This document shows, piece by piece, positions 1 through 8,488 of a stretch of DNA of 64,000 nt. The translations under genes and the position numbers were made by a program. Each line of letters starts with the position of its first letter. Position 1 is the first letter of the stretch. The DNA is from Streptomyces sp. Go-475 (GTDB taxonomy: Bacteria > Actinomycetota > Actinomycetes > Streptomycetales > Streptomycetaceae). Below the pieces are notes generated by a model, which saw only the letters and a program-made list of their open reading frames with translations, did no database searches and was not told the origin of the DNA. The stretch lies in contig NZ_CP026121.1 of NCBI RefSeq assembly GCF_003330845.1, forward strand, positions 3,515,501 to 3,579,500, read 5' to 3'.

Positions 1-456
1 CCGGGCCGAGCCCCGGATCTCGTCGGCCTCGGCCCGCGCGGCGAGCAGCCGCTGCCGGGCGCGTTCATCGGCGTCGGCGCGCACGGCATCGGCGTACGCC
101 TGCGCGGACTCGCGCACGCCCGCCGCGGATTCCCGCGCCCCGTCGATGAGTTCCCGCGCTTCCCGTCGCGCCCCCTCCCGTACGGCCGCGGCCTCGTCCC
201 GACCGAGTTCGAAGAGCCTGTGTGCCCGCTCCCCGAGCGACTCGTAGGTCTGCGGGGCCAGTCGGGCCGCGGCCTCCCGCAGCCGCTCCAGTTCCTCGCC
301 CATCTCCCGGGCGAGCACCGTCAGCCGGGCGGCCCGTTCCCAGGCCGCGTCACGTTCCGCGGAGAGGGCCTCGGCGTACGCGTCGACCTGCTCGGGACGG
401 TAGCCGCGCCCCCGCACGGCCACGAAGCCGTGCGGCGACACCGATGCGCTGCTCAT
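1..456 (-). CDS. DivIVA-like coiled-coil protein, 3' end beyond window
   Basis: Only the first 152 codons are present; the gene continues past the left edge. The ATG at 454-456 has a GAGAGGGG ribosome site about 6 nt upstream. The N-terminus (MSSASVSPHGFVAVRGRGY, then RPEQVDAYAEAL) resembles the short DivIVA-type segment found at the start of Streptomyces proteins often labelled cellulose-binding protein. The rest is Ala/Arg/Glu-rich helix with runs such as AAAVREGARREARELIDGA, typical of a long coiled coil. Such proteins are usually cytoplasmic scaffold or cytoskeleton-like factors; the cellulose-binding label is historical. Identity as a DivIVA-like coiled coil is fairly secure, the exact role is not. 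It is transcribed away from the AhpD-like gene's 3' end with about 140 bp between them. Confidence 0.75.
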   Translation of the reverse strand, partial: MSSASVSPHGFVAVRGRGYRPEQVDAYAEALSAERDAAWERAARLTVLAREMGEELERLREAAARLAPQTYESLGERAHRLFELGRDEAAAVREGARREARELIDGARESAAGVRESAQAYADAVRADADERARQRLLAARAEADEIRGSAR

Positions 457-598
457 CCTGGACCCCTCTCCACCACACCGACGCGACACCGCGCAAGAAA
501 TGGGATGATTTCGCGCACATCTTGGTGGATCAGACGGAAGTGTTCATAACGCGACACTCCGCACGGGGCCACGGGCCCACGACCGGGCCGTACGGCTG

Positions 599-1060
599 TC
601 AGCCCCAGGTGGTGCCGGCGGGCTCCTGGATGGTGGTGTTGATGCGGTTGAAGAGGTTGGTGACCGCGACGGTGAGGATCAGCGCGGAGAGTTCCTTCTC
701 GTCGAAGTGGTCGGCCACCTCGTCCCACAGCGCGTCCGGGACCGACTCCCCCGACAGGTCGGAGAGCCGCGTCATCGCCTCCGTCAGCTTCAGCGCGGCG
801 CGCTCGGCGTCCGAGAAGAACGGGGCGTGCCGCCAGGCGGCGACGGCCGCGATGCGCTCCTCGCCCGCCCCGGCCTTGCGGAGGTTCTCCACGTGCCCGT
901 GCACACAGGCGCCGCAGCCGTTGATCTGACTGGCGCGCAGCCCCACGATCTCCGCCACGTCCTGCGCCAGGCCGCCCTCCCCGATCGCCTGGAACAGGGT
1001 TCCGATGCCCTTCATCGCGCCGGGAAGGACGAACGCCGGGTTCTTCATCCGTGCCTGCAT
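599..1060 (-). CDS. Carboxymuconolactone decarboxylase / AhpD-like protein
   Basis: The 153-residue product has the CMD/AhpD fold signature: NGCGACVHGHVENLRKAG around residues 48-65, with the redox pair Cys-x-x-Cys followed three residues later by His. Members are small alpha-helical peroxidase-like proteins; some reduce alkyl hydroperoxides with lipoyl or thiol partners, others are of unknown substrate. The start ATG at 1058-1060 is preceded by AGGAGG at 8 nt, so the start is firm. No AhpC or AhpF gene lies next to it, so a complete AhpCD system is not indicated here; the gene appears monocistronic. Family assignment is confident, substrate unknown. Confidence 0.85.
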   Translation of the reverse strand: MQARMKNPAFVLPGAMKGIGTLFQAIGEGGLAQDVAEIVGLRASQINGCGACVHGHVENLRKAGAGEERIAAVAAWRHAPFFSDAERAALKLTEAMTRLSDLSGESVPDALWDEVADHFDEKELSALILTVAVTNLFNRINTTIQEPAGTTWG

Positions 1061-1166
1061 GATCTCTGCCTCCTGTGTCGGCGGTGCGTCGCTGTCACTG
1101 CACTGACGGAGCGGCGGCGGGAGTTGTGACAGCCCGGCCGAAGATTTCTCGTACGGGCACGAAAAA

Positions 1167-1204
1167 GAGCCGGGCCCGGTCGTACGAGCGACCGGGCCCG
1201 GCTC
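1167..1204 (-). terminator. Rho-independent terminator of the deaminase/SUKH-4 gene
   Basis: A perfect 16-bp stem (arms 1167-1182 and 1189-1204, 6-nt loop) is followed on the minus strand by TTTTTC. It lies about 120 bp beyond the stop codon of the leftward 1,014-residue gene, in the right orientation to end that operon. It is one of the strongest hairpins in the window. Confidence 0.85.
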
Positions 1205-1230
1205 CTCACGGCACGTCAGCCGCGACGCGT

Positions 1231-1260
1231 CACGGCGTCACGGCGTCACGGCGTCACGGC
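1231..1260. repeat. 8-bp tandem repeat (cacggcgt)
   Basis: The unit cacggcgt is repeated 3.75 times without change at 1231-1260. Degenerate copies (cacggcat, gacacggcgt) continue to about 1328, up to the stop codon of the deaminase/SUKH-4 gene. It fills the space between that stop and the terminator hairpin. It looks like a simple-sequence expansion; no function is evident. Confidence 0.8.
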
Positions 1261-1325
1261 CTTACGACATCACGGCATCACGGCGCGACGGGGGCACGGG
1301 GACACGGCGTGACGGGGACACGGCG

Positions 1326-4300
1326 TCACAGCAACCCGTCCCACATCTGCTCCAGCAGCACCGACCACCAGCTCTCCGGCGACCCCAGCGCCGCCGGGTC
1401 GAGCGCGGCCAACTGGGCCTGGAAGTCGACGGTCCAGCGGCCCGCCTGCTCCTGGTTCAGCCCGAACCTGAGCCGCCACATCCGGCCCAGCAGCGCCAGG
1501 CAGCGCGCGAACTCCGGCAGCCCGGTGTTCACGAACTGCGGCGGTACGGGCGCCCCGCCCGGCCCCGCCTCCACCGGCACGGCGACGATGTTCGCGGTGC
1601 CGTACTGCACGCAGATCGCCTTGCCGAAGTCGCTGCCCATCACCAGGTAGGAACCCGCGTCCGGAGCCGGCTGCACACCGCGCTCGGCCGCCAGCTCCGC
1701 CAGCGTCGGAACGGGCCGCCCCGGCTGCGCCTGCGCCCAGAAGAACGGGCCCATGTCCAGCGGCAGACCGGCCGCGACCAGCGTGTGCGCCACCACCGGC
1801 GGCACACCCTGCCGGGACACGGCTGCCTGCTCGAACCGGAACACCCCCGGCCCGAACGCCGCCGCCAGCTCCTGCGCGATGCCCTCCGGCGGGATCGGCG
1901 GCGCCGCCTGCACCGGCGGCAGCGGGGCGCGCACCGGCGCCGGACGCGCCGGGCCGTCCGCCACCTGGTGCAACTCGCCCTGGTGGGCCAGCAGTTGCTG
2001 CATGCCCTGCTGCCGGCTCGCGTGGTCCGTACCGTACGGCGCGATGCTCGTGATCCGCGCCTGCGGCCACTGCTCCCGGATCATCCGCGCGCAGTACGCA
2101 CCCGGCAGTTCGCACGACTCCAGCTCGGTGTGCAGCTCCAGCACCTGGTCCGGGGGCACGTTCATGGCCCGCAGCTCGTGGAAGATCTGCCACTCCGGGT
2201 GCGGCGTGCCCGGCGCCGAACGCCGGATCAGCTGCTGCTCGGAACCGTCCTGCGCGCGGTAGCGCAGCACGGCCTGGTAGCCGGGACCGACCGTCGGCTG
2301 CCCGGTGGGCTGCTGCGGATAGCCGTACGCCGGCGGCCGGCCGGGGCCGGGCTGGCCGTGCTGGCCATGCTGGCCGGGCTGCCCGGGCTGCCCGGGGGGC
2401 GGCATCGCACCGGGAGGCATCCCGCCCGGCACCGCGCCAGGCGGCATCGCACCGGGAGGCATCGGCGGCGCACCGGGCACACCAGGGGCGCCCGGAGCAC
2501 CCGGAGCGGCGGGTGGTGCGCCCGGGGCCTGCGGCGGCGGAGGCACTCCGGGGCCGCCCGCCGGGGGCGCGGCCAGCATCGTCTCGGCGTGGTGCACGGG
2601 CCCGGGACCGCCGGGCGCACCCGGGGCGCCCGGAGGCTGCGGCGCGCCAGGACGACCGGGGGGACCAGGGGGCACGGGCGGGCCAGGCGGACCAGACGGG
2701 TTCGGGGCACCCGGCGGCTGTGGCGCACCAGAGGCGCCAGGCGCGCCAGGCGCACCCGGAGGCCCGGGGGGCTGCGGAGGCTGAGGCGCTCCCGGGCCCA
2801 TCCGACCAGGGTCGGCCAGCATCGTGGCGGCATGGTGAACACCGCCCGGAGGCGTACCGGCCGGGTTCGGCGCACCAGGAGCACCAGGATGACCAGGAGG
2901 GCCAGGCGGCTGCGGCATTCCAGGCGCGGCAGGAGGCTGCGGCGCGCCCTGCCCCTGCGCGGCCCCGCCCTCCGAGGAGCCTTCGTGGCCGCCCGGGCCA
3001 CCCGGACCACCCGGGCCCCCGGGCCCCTCAGGGCCAAGTGCCGACACGAGCTGCGTGGGCACGTAACCGCCCGCCGGAGAACCCGGCGCCCCGGGCCCCG
3101 ACGGCGGAGGCGTCGCACCCGGCCGCGCGCCCGGCGCTCCAGGGGCACCCGGCGGAGGAGGCGTGGTCGCACCCGCGCTCCGGCCACGCCCCGGCGGCGG
3201 AGTCGCCTTGCTGGTGGCGGCGTCCGCGATGTCCCCGGCGTTCGGAGCGAGCGGCCGCCCGGCCGTACCCGACCCGGCCGACGGCTGCGCCCCACCGGCG
3301 GAACCAACAGGCCCGGCAGGACCCGCGGGAGAACCAGCAGCCCCGCCGACGCCCTGCGGATACCCGTACGGCTGGCCACCCGGCCCAGGCGGAGGCGTAC
3401 TGCCCTGCGGCGCACCCGGCGGATAGCCGTACCCCGGGCCGGCAGGCCCGGCAGCGGGCGCAGGCGCGCTCGGCTGGTCCACCGCCGGCGTGACCGCAGT
3501 CGGCGGCAACTGACTGCCGCCCGACATCAGGGCCGTCTTGGCATCAGCCGTCGCCGACGGCGGCGTGTCGTCGCCGGCCTCACTCAGCGGCGGCGCAAAC
3601 ACCGTCGCGGGCAGCGGCACGGAACGGTCGTCACCGGCATCGGCGTTGGTGTCCGTACCGGCCCAGGGCGTCGCCCCGGCAGGCGCGGCAGGAGCGGCCG
3701 GCGCTCCCGAAGTCCCGGAAGCCCTCGGCTCGGCCCCCTCCTCGCTCCCCCCGGCAGCCGGCCACGACGCACCACTCCCCGGCGCGACGGCCGCCCCCGG
3801 CGCGGAAGCAGCCGCATCACCGGCCGAGACAGCGGCAGCCCCCGTCGAGCCAGCACCGGCACCGGAATCACCGGCCGCCGCCCCCGAAGCAGCATCCGAA
3901 ACCGCCCCGGAAGCCCCACCTTCGGTCCCACCGGAAGCCACACCCACAGCCCCACCGGAGGTCGCCCCGGCCCCGGCCCCCCGCCGATCCGGAATCCCCA
4001 GCTTGTCCGCCGCGTCCTGCAACCACTCCGGCGGAGTCAGCAGGAACGACGTCTGGTTCAGATCCACCCGCGCGGCAGGCGCCGCCGGTGCCGGCTCCTC
4101 CGCCGCGTCCGGACGGCCGTACTCCTCCTCGTACCGGCGGATCACCTCACCCACCGGCAGCCCGGGCCACAGCGTCGCCTCGCCGCTGTCCCGCGCGATC
4201 ACCAGCCGCTGCGCGCCCCCGTCCGAACGCGGCCCGTCCGCCCGGTCCTCGGCCCACACCACGAACCCGAGGTCGAACTCCCGCACCCGCACCTCACGAT

Positions 4301-4370
4301 GCTGGTACGACGGCACGTCCCCGTTGATCCACTCTTCCGCGCGCTCCTGCGCCTGCGCGAAGGTCACCAT
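1326..4370 (-). CDS. Pro/Gly-rich protein with deaminase-like and SUKH-4-like domains
   Basis: The 1,014-residue product has four parts. Residues 1-100 form a compact domain ([14 protein letters not shown], later EATLWPGLP) resembling Imm35-type immunity domains. Residues 100-710 are a Pro/Gly/Ala linker. Residues 712-800 look like a nucleic-acid/nucleotide deaminase fold, with H747-T-E749 and then C753 and C760 (CELPGAYC) as candidate zinc ligands. Residues 840-1014 resemble SUKH-4 ([17 protein letters not shown]). A toxin-type fold and an immunity fold thus share one chain. ATG 4370 is chosen because GGGGAG lies 11 nt upstream; a GTG at 4382 would overlap the upstream stop as GTGA but has no spaced ribosome site. 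It is cotranscribed with the WHH/SUKH gene, and no signal peptide is visible. The SUKH-4 call is firm in type; the deaminase and Imm35 calls are from motif reading only. Confidence 0.8.
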   Translation of the reverse strand: MVTFAQAQERAEEWINGDVPSYQHREVRVREFDLGFVVWAEDRADGPRSDGGAQRLVIARDSGEATLWPGLPVGEVIRRYEEEYGRPDAAEEPAPAAPAARVDLNQTSFLLTPPEWLQDAADKLGIPDRRGAGAGATSGGAVGVASGGTEGGASGAVSDAASGAAAGDSGAGAGSTGAAAVSAGDAAASAPGAAVAPGSGASWPAAGGSEEGAEPRASGTSGAPAAPAAPAGATPWAGTDTNADAGDDRSVPLPATVFAPPLSEAGDDTPPSATADAKTALMSGGSQLPPTAVTPAVDQPSAPAPAAGPAGPGYGYPPGAPQGSTPPPGPGGQPYGYPQGVGGAAGSPAGPAGPVGSAGGAQPSAGSGTAGRPLAPNAGDIADAATSKATPPPGRGRSAGATTPPPPGAPGAPGARPGATPPPSGPGAPGSPAGGYVPTQLVSALGPEGPGGPGGPGGPGGHEGSSEGGAAQGQGAPQPPAAPGMPQPPGPPGHPGAPGAPNPAGTPPGGVHHAATMLADPGRMGPGAPQPPQPPGPPGAPGAPGASGAPQPPGAPNPSGPPGPPVPPGPPGRPGAPQPPGAPGAPGGPGPVHHAETMLAAPPAGGPGVPPPPQAPGAPPAAPGAPGAPGVPGAPPMPPGAMPPGAVPGGMPPGAMPPPGQPGQPGQHGQHGQPGPGRPPAYGYPQQPTGQPTVGPGYQAVLRYRAQDGSEQQLIRRSAPGTPHPEWQIFHELRAMNVPPDQVLELHTELESCELPGAYCARMIREQWPQARITSIAPYGTDHASRQQGMQQLLAHQGELHQVADGPARPAPVRAPLPPVQAAPPIPPEGIAQELAAAFGPGVFRFEQAAVSRQGVPPVVAHTLVAAGLPLDMGPFFWAQAQPGRPVPTLAELAAERGVQPAPDAGSYLVMGSDFGKAICVQYGTANIVAVPVEAGPGGAPVPPQFVNTGLPEFARCLALLGRMWRLRFGLNQEQAGRWTVDFQAQLAALDPAALGSPESWWSVLLEQMWDGLL

Positions 4371-4378
4371 CGCTGAAG

Positions 4379-5383
4379 TCACTCCCCCACGGCCGAGGAC
4401 GACACCGCACCCACCGGCACCACACGCGCGAACCCGCCGTCCACCATCAAGTTCGCCACCGTCTCCAACTCCGGCGGATCGCCGGCCAGTCGCGACAGGA
4501 AGACGTCGAAGTCCTCCCCGCACGGCAGCAGCAACCGCTCCACCCGCTCCGCCGGCGGCAACGAGGGATCCACGTCCCGCGCGTCGTCGTACGAGCAGAA
4601 CCACACCGAACCGATCCGCTCGCCCTTCACCTTCACGGCCAGCAGCCCGCCCTGGACGAACGCGACACCCAGGTAGTCCTTGGTCAGATGGTCGCGCAGG
4701 CACTTGTTGACGTACACGAGGTCATTGACCGCGGCCTCGTCGCGCACCGTGAAGAACGGCTGGTCCACCAGCAGCCCCAACTCCGCGTCCAGCGCGGCAC
4801 CCACCGGCGCGCAACCGCCCGCCGCCTTCAGGAACGACCGGTACGCCCCCGGCAGCCGGTAGCCGAGGTCCTCCTCGACGCCCTGCACCTGCGACTCCGT
4901 CACCGCCACACCCGACTTCGGCAGCCCGAAGTGCGCCGGACGCGTCTCCTGCAGCGGCCGCGTGCCCCGCTTGGTCTGGTCGACACCTGACGTCGCCACG
5001 CCGCCGTGGTGCCGCAGCAGCGCCTTCACCTCGACGGGAACCAGCTCCAGCCGCCGCGTGCCCACCACGTGGTGCCACGTCCAGCCGTGCGGCGTCGCCA
5101 CCGCCGGCACCGTGTCCCACAGTTCGTGCCCGGACGCCGACAGCGCCGTGTTCGCCGACACGTAGTCCGTCAGCCGCAACTCGTCGACGCCGAAACCCTC
5201 CGGGGGCTCCGCGATCTCCGCGGCCGCGCGCGCGTAGGGCGAGAAGTCGGGGTAACCACGCTCGTCGACCCGTACCCCTCTCGGGTGACGGGCCGCCCGG
5301 ACCGGGTCCGGGAAATGCACGACCTGCCCGGCGTAGGCCGCGTTCGGCGGCGCGGCTTGCTGCCCGAGCCGACCTGTCGTCAT
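4379..5383 (-). CDS. WHH-type nuclease domain fused to SMI1/KNR4 (SUKH-1) domain
   Basis: The 334-residue product has two recognisable halves. Residues 40-130 carry the hallmarks of WHH toxins of the HNH/Endo VII nuclease superfamily: GYPDFSPYA at 43-51, then TWHH at 102-105, LVP at 114-116 and HHGG at 125-128. Residues 160-300 match SMI1/KNR4 (SUKH-1), with VTESQVQGVEEDLGYRLPG and SVWFCSYDDA. SUKH proteins normally neutralise such nucleases as separate immunity partners, so a fusion is notable. ATG 5383 has GGGGG about 9 nt upstream; an ATG at 5404 lies before that ribosome site and is rejected. The stop at 4379 is 8 bp before the next start, implying cotranscription. There is no signal peptide or export motif. 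Whether the nuclease half is active cannot be told from sequence. Confidence 0.85.
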   Translation of the reverse strand: MTTGRLGQQAAPPNAAYAGQVVHFPDPVRAARHPRGVRVDERGYPDFSPYARAAAEIAEPPEGFGVDELRLTDYVSANTALSASGHELWDTVPAVATPHGWTWHHVVGTRRLELVPVEVKALLRHHGGVATSGVDQTKRGTRPLQETRPAHFGLPKSGVAVTESQVQGVEEDLGYRLPGAYRSFLKAAGGCAPVGAALDAELGLLVDQPFFTVRDEAAVNDLVYVNKCLRDHLTKDYLGVAFVQGGLLAVKVKGERIGSVWFCSYDDARDVDPSLPPAERVERLLLPCGEDFDVFLSRLAGDPPELETVANLMVDGGFARVVPVGAVSSSAVGE

Positions 5384-5780
5384 GGCGGTTGCCCCCTGCG
5401 GCACTCTGTACGACCCGTATTCACCGCCTTTGGCGCACTACGGCCCGTATCGACTGTCACGTCTTCTTTCTCGACTTCACTGCACCTCGGCGCACATCAC
5501 TGCACCTCACTGCACGCGCCGGCCGCACGGATCACCCTCCGGTTCACTGCATCGATCTCCGAACGGATCACCGCATCGCCCGCGGTGCCGACAGCCTATG
5601 CGGTACGACGACACCGGTCACCGGCACCGGCAGCCGCCCCCTCCGCTTCCGTGACCAGCCGTCACCCCACCGTGACAGCACGCCCCGGTACGGGCGTGTC
5701 GCCCCGCCCCAGCTTCCGCACCAGCCACGGCATTTGGCAGTCTGTGACCTCCCGGGGGATGCACGGAGGGGAAGACGATC
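5384..5780. promoter_or_regulatory. Divergent promoter region of the toxin-fold/SUKH locus
   Basis: This 397-bp gene-free stretch separates the two divergent operons. It contains TTCACTGCA-type repeats: TCACTGCACCTC at 5477-5488 and 5497-5508, TCACTGCAC at 5507-5515, and TTCACTGCATC at 5543-5553. The first three are spaced 20 and 10 bp apart, so they lie on one helix face. A 7-bp perfect hairpin (CACGCCC/GGGCGTG) is at 5679-5698. GGAGGGG at about 5765 is the ribosome site of the rightward gene. No convincing -10/-35 pair was identified. Confidence 0.5.
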
Positions 5781-6431
5781 ATGAACGCGACACAGACGGG
5801 ACCACACACCGGCAGGTCCGCCGACCCACGAAACGGCAACCCGCGAACCGGCGACCCACGAACCGGCGACCCGCGCGGCGGCACCCCGCAAGCCGGCACC
5901 CCGCGAACCGGCACCCCGCAAGCCGCCGACCCCCGAGCGGCCGACCCCCGAGCCGGCGACCCCCGCATCGGCTGGAGCGCCACCGAAGCCGCCCACACCC
6001 CCGTCCTCCACCACCGCCGCGACGGCATCCTCCCCACCGTCGCCGCCGCCCTCTCCGTCCGCGGCGCCACCCTCACCGGCACCGCCGCCCGCGGCGACAC
6101 ACCCCCCGCCCTGCACCCCCTCGTCCAGGACTTCCTCGACACCCTCACCAGCGCCCAACGCGACCGCTTCACCGGCCGCTGCGCCGAGACCATCCTCATC
6201 TCCCGCCACATCGCCGCCGCCGACGCCGCCCGCAGCAAACGCGCCGCCCGCAAACCCATGACCAACGGCGAGGCACGCAAAGCCCTCAAGCAGGCCAAAC
6301 TCACCGCCCGCCGCATCCGCGAGGACGGCGACCCCCTCCACGGCAGCTTCGCCGCCCCCTGCCGCGCCTGCACCGCGCTCAGCGCCCACTTCGGGGTCCG
6401 CATAGTCGACCCGGCGTCCGAGAACCGCTGA
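5781..6431 (+). CDS. YwqJ-type deaminase with N-terminal DPR/TP repeats
   Basis: The 216-residue product begins with a low-complexity tail (residues 14-63) of repeating four- to five-residue units such as GDPRT and GTPQA. The globular part, from about residue 65, carries the zinc-deaminase signature of the YwqJ family: C134-A-E136 (GRCAETILISR) and P193-C194-R-A-C197 (AAPCRACTALSAHFG). In this family Cys replaces the usual His of the HxE motif. YwqJ-type domains are known as toxin tips of polymorphic toxins acting on nucleic acids or nucleotides, but there is no leader, LXG or WXG100 part here. The ATG has GGAGGGGAAG upstream. A SUKH-3 gene follows after 76 bp, the expected partner. Family identity is good; substrate and activity are unknown. 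Confidence 0.82.
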   Translation: MNATQTGPHTGRSADPRNGNPRTGDPRTGDPRGGTPQAGTPRTGTPQAADPRAADPRAGDPRIGWSATEAAHTPVLHHRRDGILPTVAAALSVRGATLTGTAARGDTPPALHPLVQDFLDTLTSAQRDRFTGRCAETILISRHIAAADAARSKRAARKPMTNGEARKALKQAKLTARRIREDGDPLHGSFAAPCRACTALSAHFGVRIVDPASENR

Positions 6432-6507
6432 CGCCACCCCACCCCCAGAGCACAGACACCCCGGCGCGCACCGCGCCACCCCATGACCTCGACGAGACGA
6501 AGGGCAG

Positions 6508-7002
6508 ATGCACACCGACCGCACCTCCACCACCCGCTTCGCCGTACCCGTCGACGCCGCCCTGCGCGCCGCCGGCTGGCAACCCGGACGCTGGGACATC
6601 AAACAGGCCGAGATCTGGGCCGACGCCCTGCGCGACCACATCTCCCCCGCGGGCCACCGCCACACCGTCTTCCCCGCGGCCGTCGAAGCCTGGGCCGAAT
6701 TCGGCGGACTCCACATCACCCCCACCGGCCCCGGCCGCCAGGTCGCCCCCGCCACCCTCCACCTCGACCCGCTGCACGGCCTCCACATGGCCCGCACCCT
6801 CGGCGACCTCGGCCGCGCCCTCGGCACCGAGGTCTGCCCCCTGGGCGCCGAAACCGACAGCCAGGCCCTCCTCGCCATCGACACCGCCGGCCGCGTCTAC
6901 ACCCTCGACCACACCGGCGACTGGTACCTCGGCGCCGACATCGACCAGGCCCTGACCACCCTCATCGCCGGCACCGAACCCCTACGCCTGACAGCGGGCT
7001 GA
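6508..7002 (+). CDS. SUKH-3 family immunity-type protein
   Basis: The 164-residue product matches SUKH-3 throughout: LRAAGWQPGRWDI at 20-32, EIWADALRDH, VEAWAEFGGLHI, and a C-terminal VYTLDHTGDWYLG. SUKH-3 proteins are single-domain immunity proteins usually encoded directly after deaminase or nuclease toxins. That is the arrangement here, with the YwqJ-type deaminase 76 bp upstream on the same strand. GAAGGG lies about 5 nt before the ATG. No signal or membrane segment is present, so it is expected in the cytoplasm. Binding and neutralising the neighbour is an inference from family and context. Its 3' end converges on the histidine kinase gene with a 25-bp gap and no obvious terminator. Confidence 0.85.
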   Translation: MHTDRTSTTRFAVPVDAALRAAGWQPGRWDIKQAEIWADALRDHISPAGHRHTVFPAAVEAWAEFGGLHITPTGPGRQVAPATLHLDPLHGLHMARTLGDLGRALGTEVCPLGAETDSQALLAIDTAGRVYTLDHTGDWYLGADIDQALTTLIAGTEPLRLTAG

Positions 7003-7027
7003 CCCCAAGGCCGGTGCGCCCAGCGCG

Positions 7028-8305
7028 CTACGACGCCGGAATCACCGCAGACACCCGGAAACCCCCCGCGTCCGTCGGCCCGGACACGAACACCCCGCCC
7101 AGCGCCGACACCCGCTCCTTCATCCCCACCAGCCCGTTCCCCCCGGACGGCAACCGCGCGGACGACGCCGCCTCCTCGGGCGGCTCGTTCTCCACCTGCA
7201 TCGCGATCTCCGACACCCGATGCGCCAGCCGCACGTACGTCTTCGCCCCCGCCGCGTGCTTGTGGACGTTCGTCAACGCCTCCTGCACCACGCGATACGC
7301 CGTCTGCTCCACCTCCGGCGCATACGACCGGGCCTCCCCCTCCACCGACAGATCGACCACCATCCCCGCGGCGGCCGACTGCCCGACCAGCTCCTCGATC
7401 TCCGCCAGACACGGCCCCTCGTCGTCCACGGCCCGCGACGCCGCAGCCGCCGCGGCCACCCCCACCGCCGCCAGCGGCGGCACCGACGCGGCACGCTCCC
7501 GCCGCTCGTCCCCACCACTGCGCAACACCCCGAGCATCTCCCGCAACTCGGTCAGCGCCTGCCGCCCCATGTCCCCCACCAGCGCGGCGTTCTTCACGGC
7601 CTTCTCGGGATCCTTGCGTGCCACGGCCTGCAGAGCCGCCGCGTGCACGACCATCAGACTCACCCGGTGCGCCACGACGTCGTGCATCTCCCGGGCGATC
7701 CGCGTCCGCTCCTCGTTCCGGGCCCACTCGGCCCGCTCCTCCGCCCGCTCGGCCAGCAGCTGAAGCTCCCGCTCCAGACTGTCCGCCCGCTCCCGCAGGC
7801 TCTCCATCAGCCGCCGCCGCGCCCCCACGTACAGACCGAGCAGCACCGGGGGCGCCGTGAACCCCAGCGACATCGTGACGGCCGCGAACGGCACGAACCA
7901 GTCGCCCAGCTCCAGGTCCCCCCGGACCATGTCCTGCCGGGTCTTCACGAACGTCACGATCAGCGTCCCCACCAGCGACATCCCGGCCAGCGAGGCGATG
8001 ATGCGGCGCGGCAGCTCGGCCGCGGCCAGCGTGTACAGGCCGACGACGCCCAGCACGAAGCCCATCTGCGCGGGCGTGATCGCGATGGAGACCAGCACGA
8101 CGGCGATCGGCCACCGCCGCCGCACGAGCAGCACGGCCCCCGCCAGCAGCCCGAACACCACCCCCGCCGCCACCGGGATCCCCGCGTCCCTGGCGAACGG
8201 AAACCCTTCCAGCCCGCACTCCAGCGCGGACACCACGGCCAGGCTCACATCGAACACGGCACTACGCCGCCTGGCCCACCACCACGGCCCTCCCCGGGCC
8301 GTCAC
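7028..8305 (-). CDS. Orphan NarL/DesK-type sensor histidine kinase
   Basis: The product (425 residues from the chosen start) has an N-terminal membrane block of about five segments (for example VAAGVVFGLLAGAVLLV). A coiled coil follows, then a HisKA_3 phosphoacceptor motif (IAREMHDVVAHRVSLMV) and an HATPase domain with an N-box (EALTNVHKHA) and a G-box (GNGLVGMKERV). It should autophosphorylate on the His of REMHD and pass phosphate to a LuxR-type regulator, but none is adjacent. GTG 8305 (VTARGGPWWW) is preferred because GGGGGA lies 8 nt upstream. An in-frame ATG at 8329 would have its purine tract too close. The gene converges with SUKH-3 and diverges from the HTH gene. The stimulus is unknown. 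Confidence 0.88.
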   Translation of the reverse strand: MTARGGPWWWARRRSAVFDVSLAVVSALECGLEGFPFARDAGIPVAAGVVFGLLAGAVLLVRRRWPIAVVLVSIAITPAQMGFVLGVVGLYTLAAAELPRRIIASLAGMSLVGTLIVTFVKTRQDMVRGDLELGDWFVPFAAVTMSLGFTAPPVLLGLYVGARRRLMESLRERADSLERELQLLAERAEERAEWARNEERTRIAREMHDVVAHRVSLMVVHAAALQAVARKDPEKAVKNAALVGDMGRQALTELREMLGVLRSGGDERRERAASVPPLAAVGVAAAAAASRAVDDEGPCLAEIEELVGQSAAAGMVVDLSVEGEARSYAPEVEQTAYRVVQEALTNVHKHAAGAKTYVRLAHRVSEIAMQVENEPPEEAASSARLPSGGNGLVGMKERVSALGGVFVSGPTDAGGFRVSAVIPAS

Positions 8306-8488
8306 ATGGTCTTCCCCCGTCGCGGTCATGCCTCCAGCCTACGGGCGCCCACCGCCGGTTTTCCGGTGAGTTTCCCGGACTGGCCTACACCACACTCCGT
8401 GACCGTTCGGCTGCAATACAACCCGATATCCCTCGAACTGCTGAACCGCACACCGTTCGGCCGGAGGCCGTCATTCCGCCCGGACGGT

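Noticed and set aside
1785..4376. 863-codon Arg-rich open frame opposite the deaminase/SUKH-4 gene
   Set aside because: Arg-dominated translation without domains, in the frame expected from high GC3 on the other strand.
5821..5970. CRISPR-like periodicity
   Set aside because: The repeats are short in-frame codon repeats (DPR/TP units) inside the YwqJ-type gene, without spacers.
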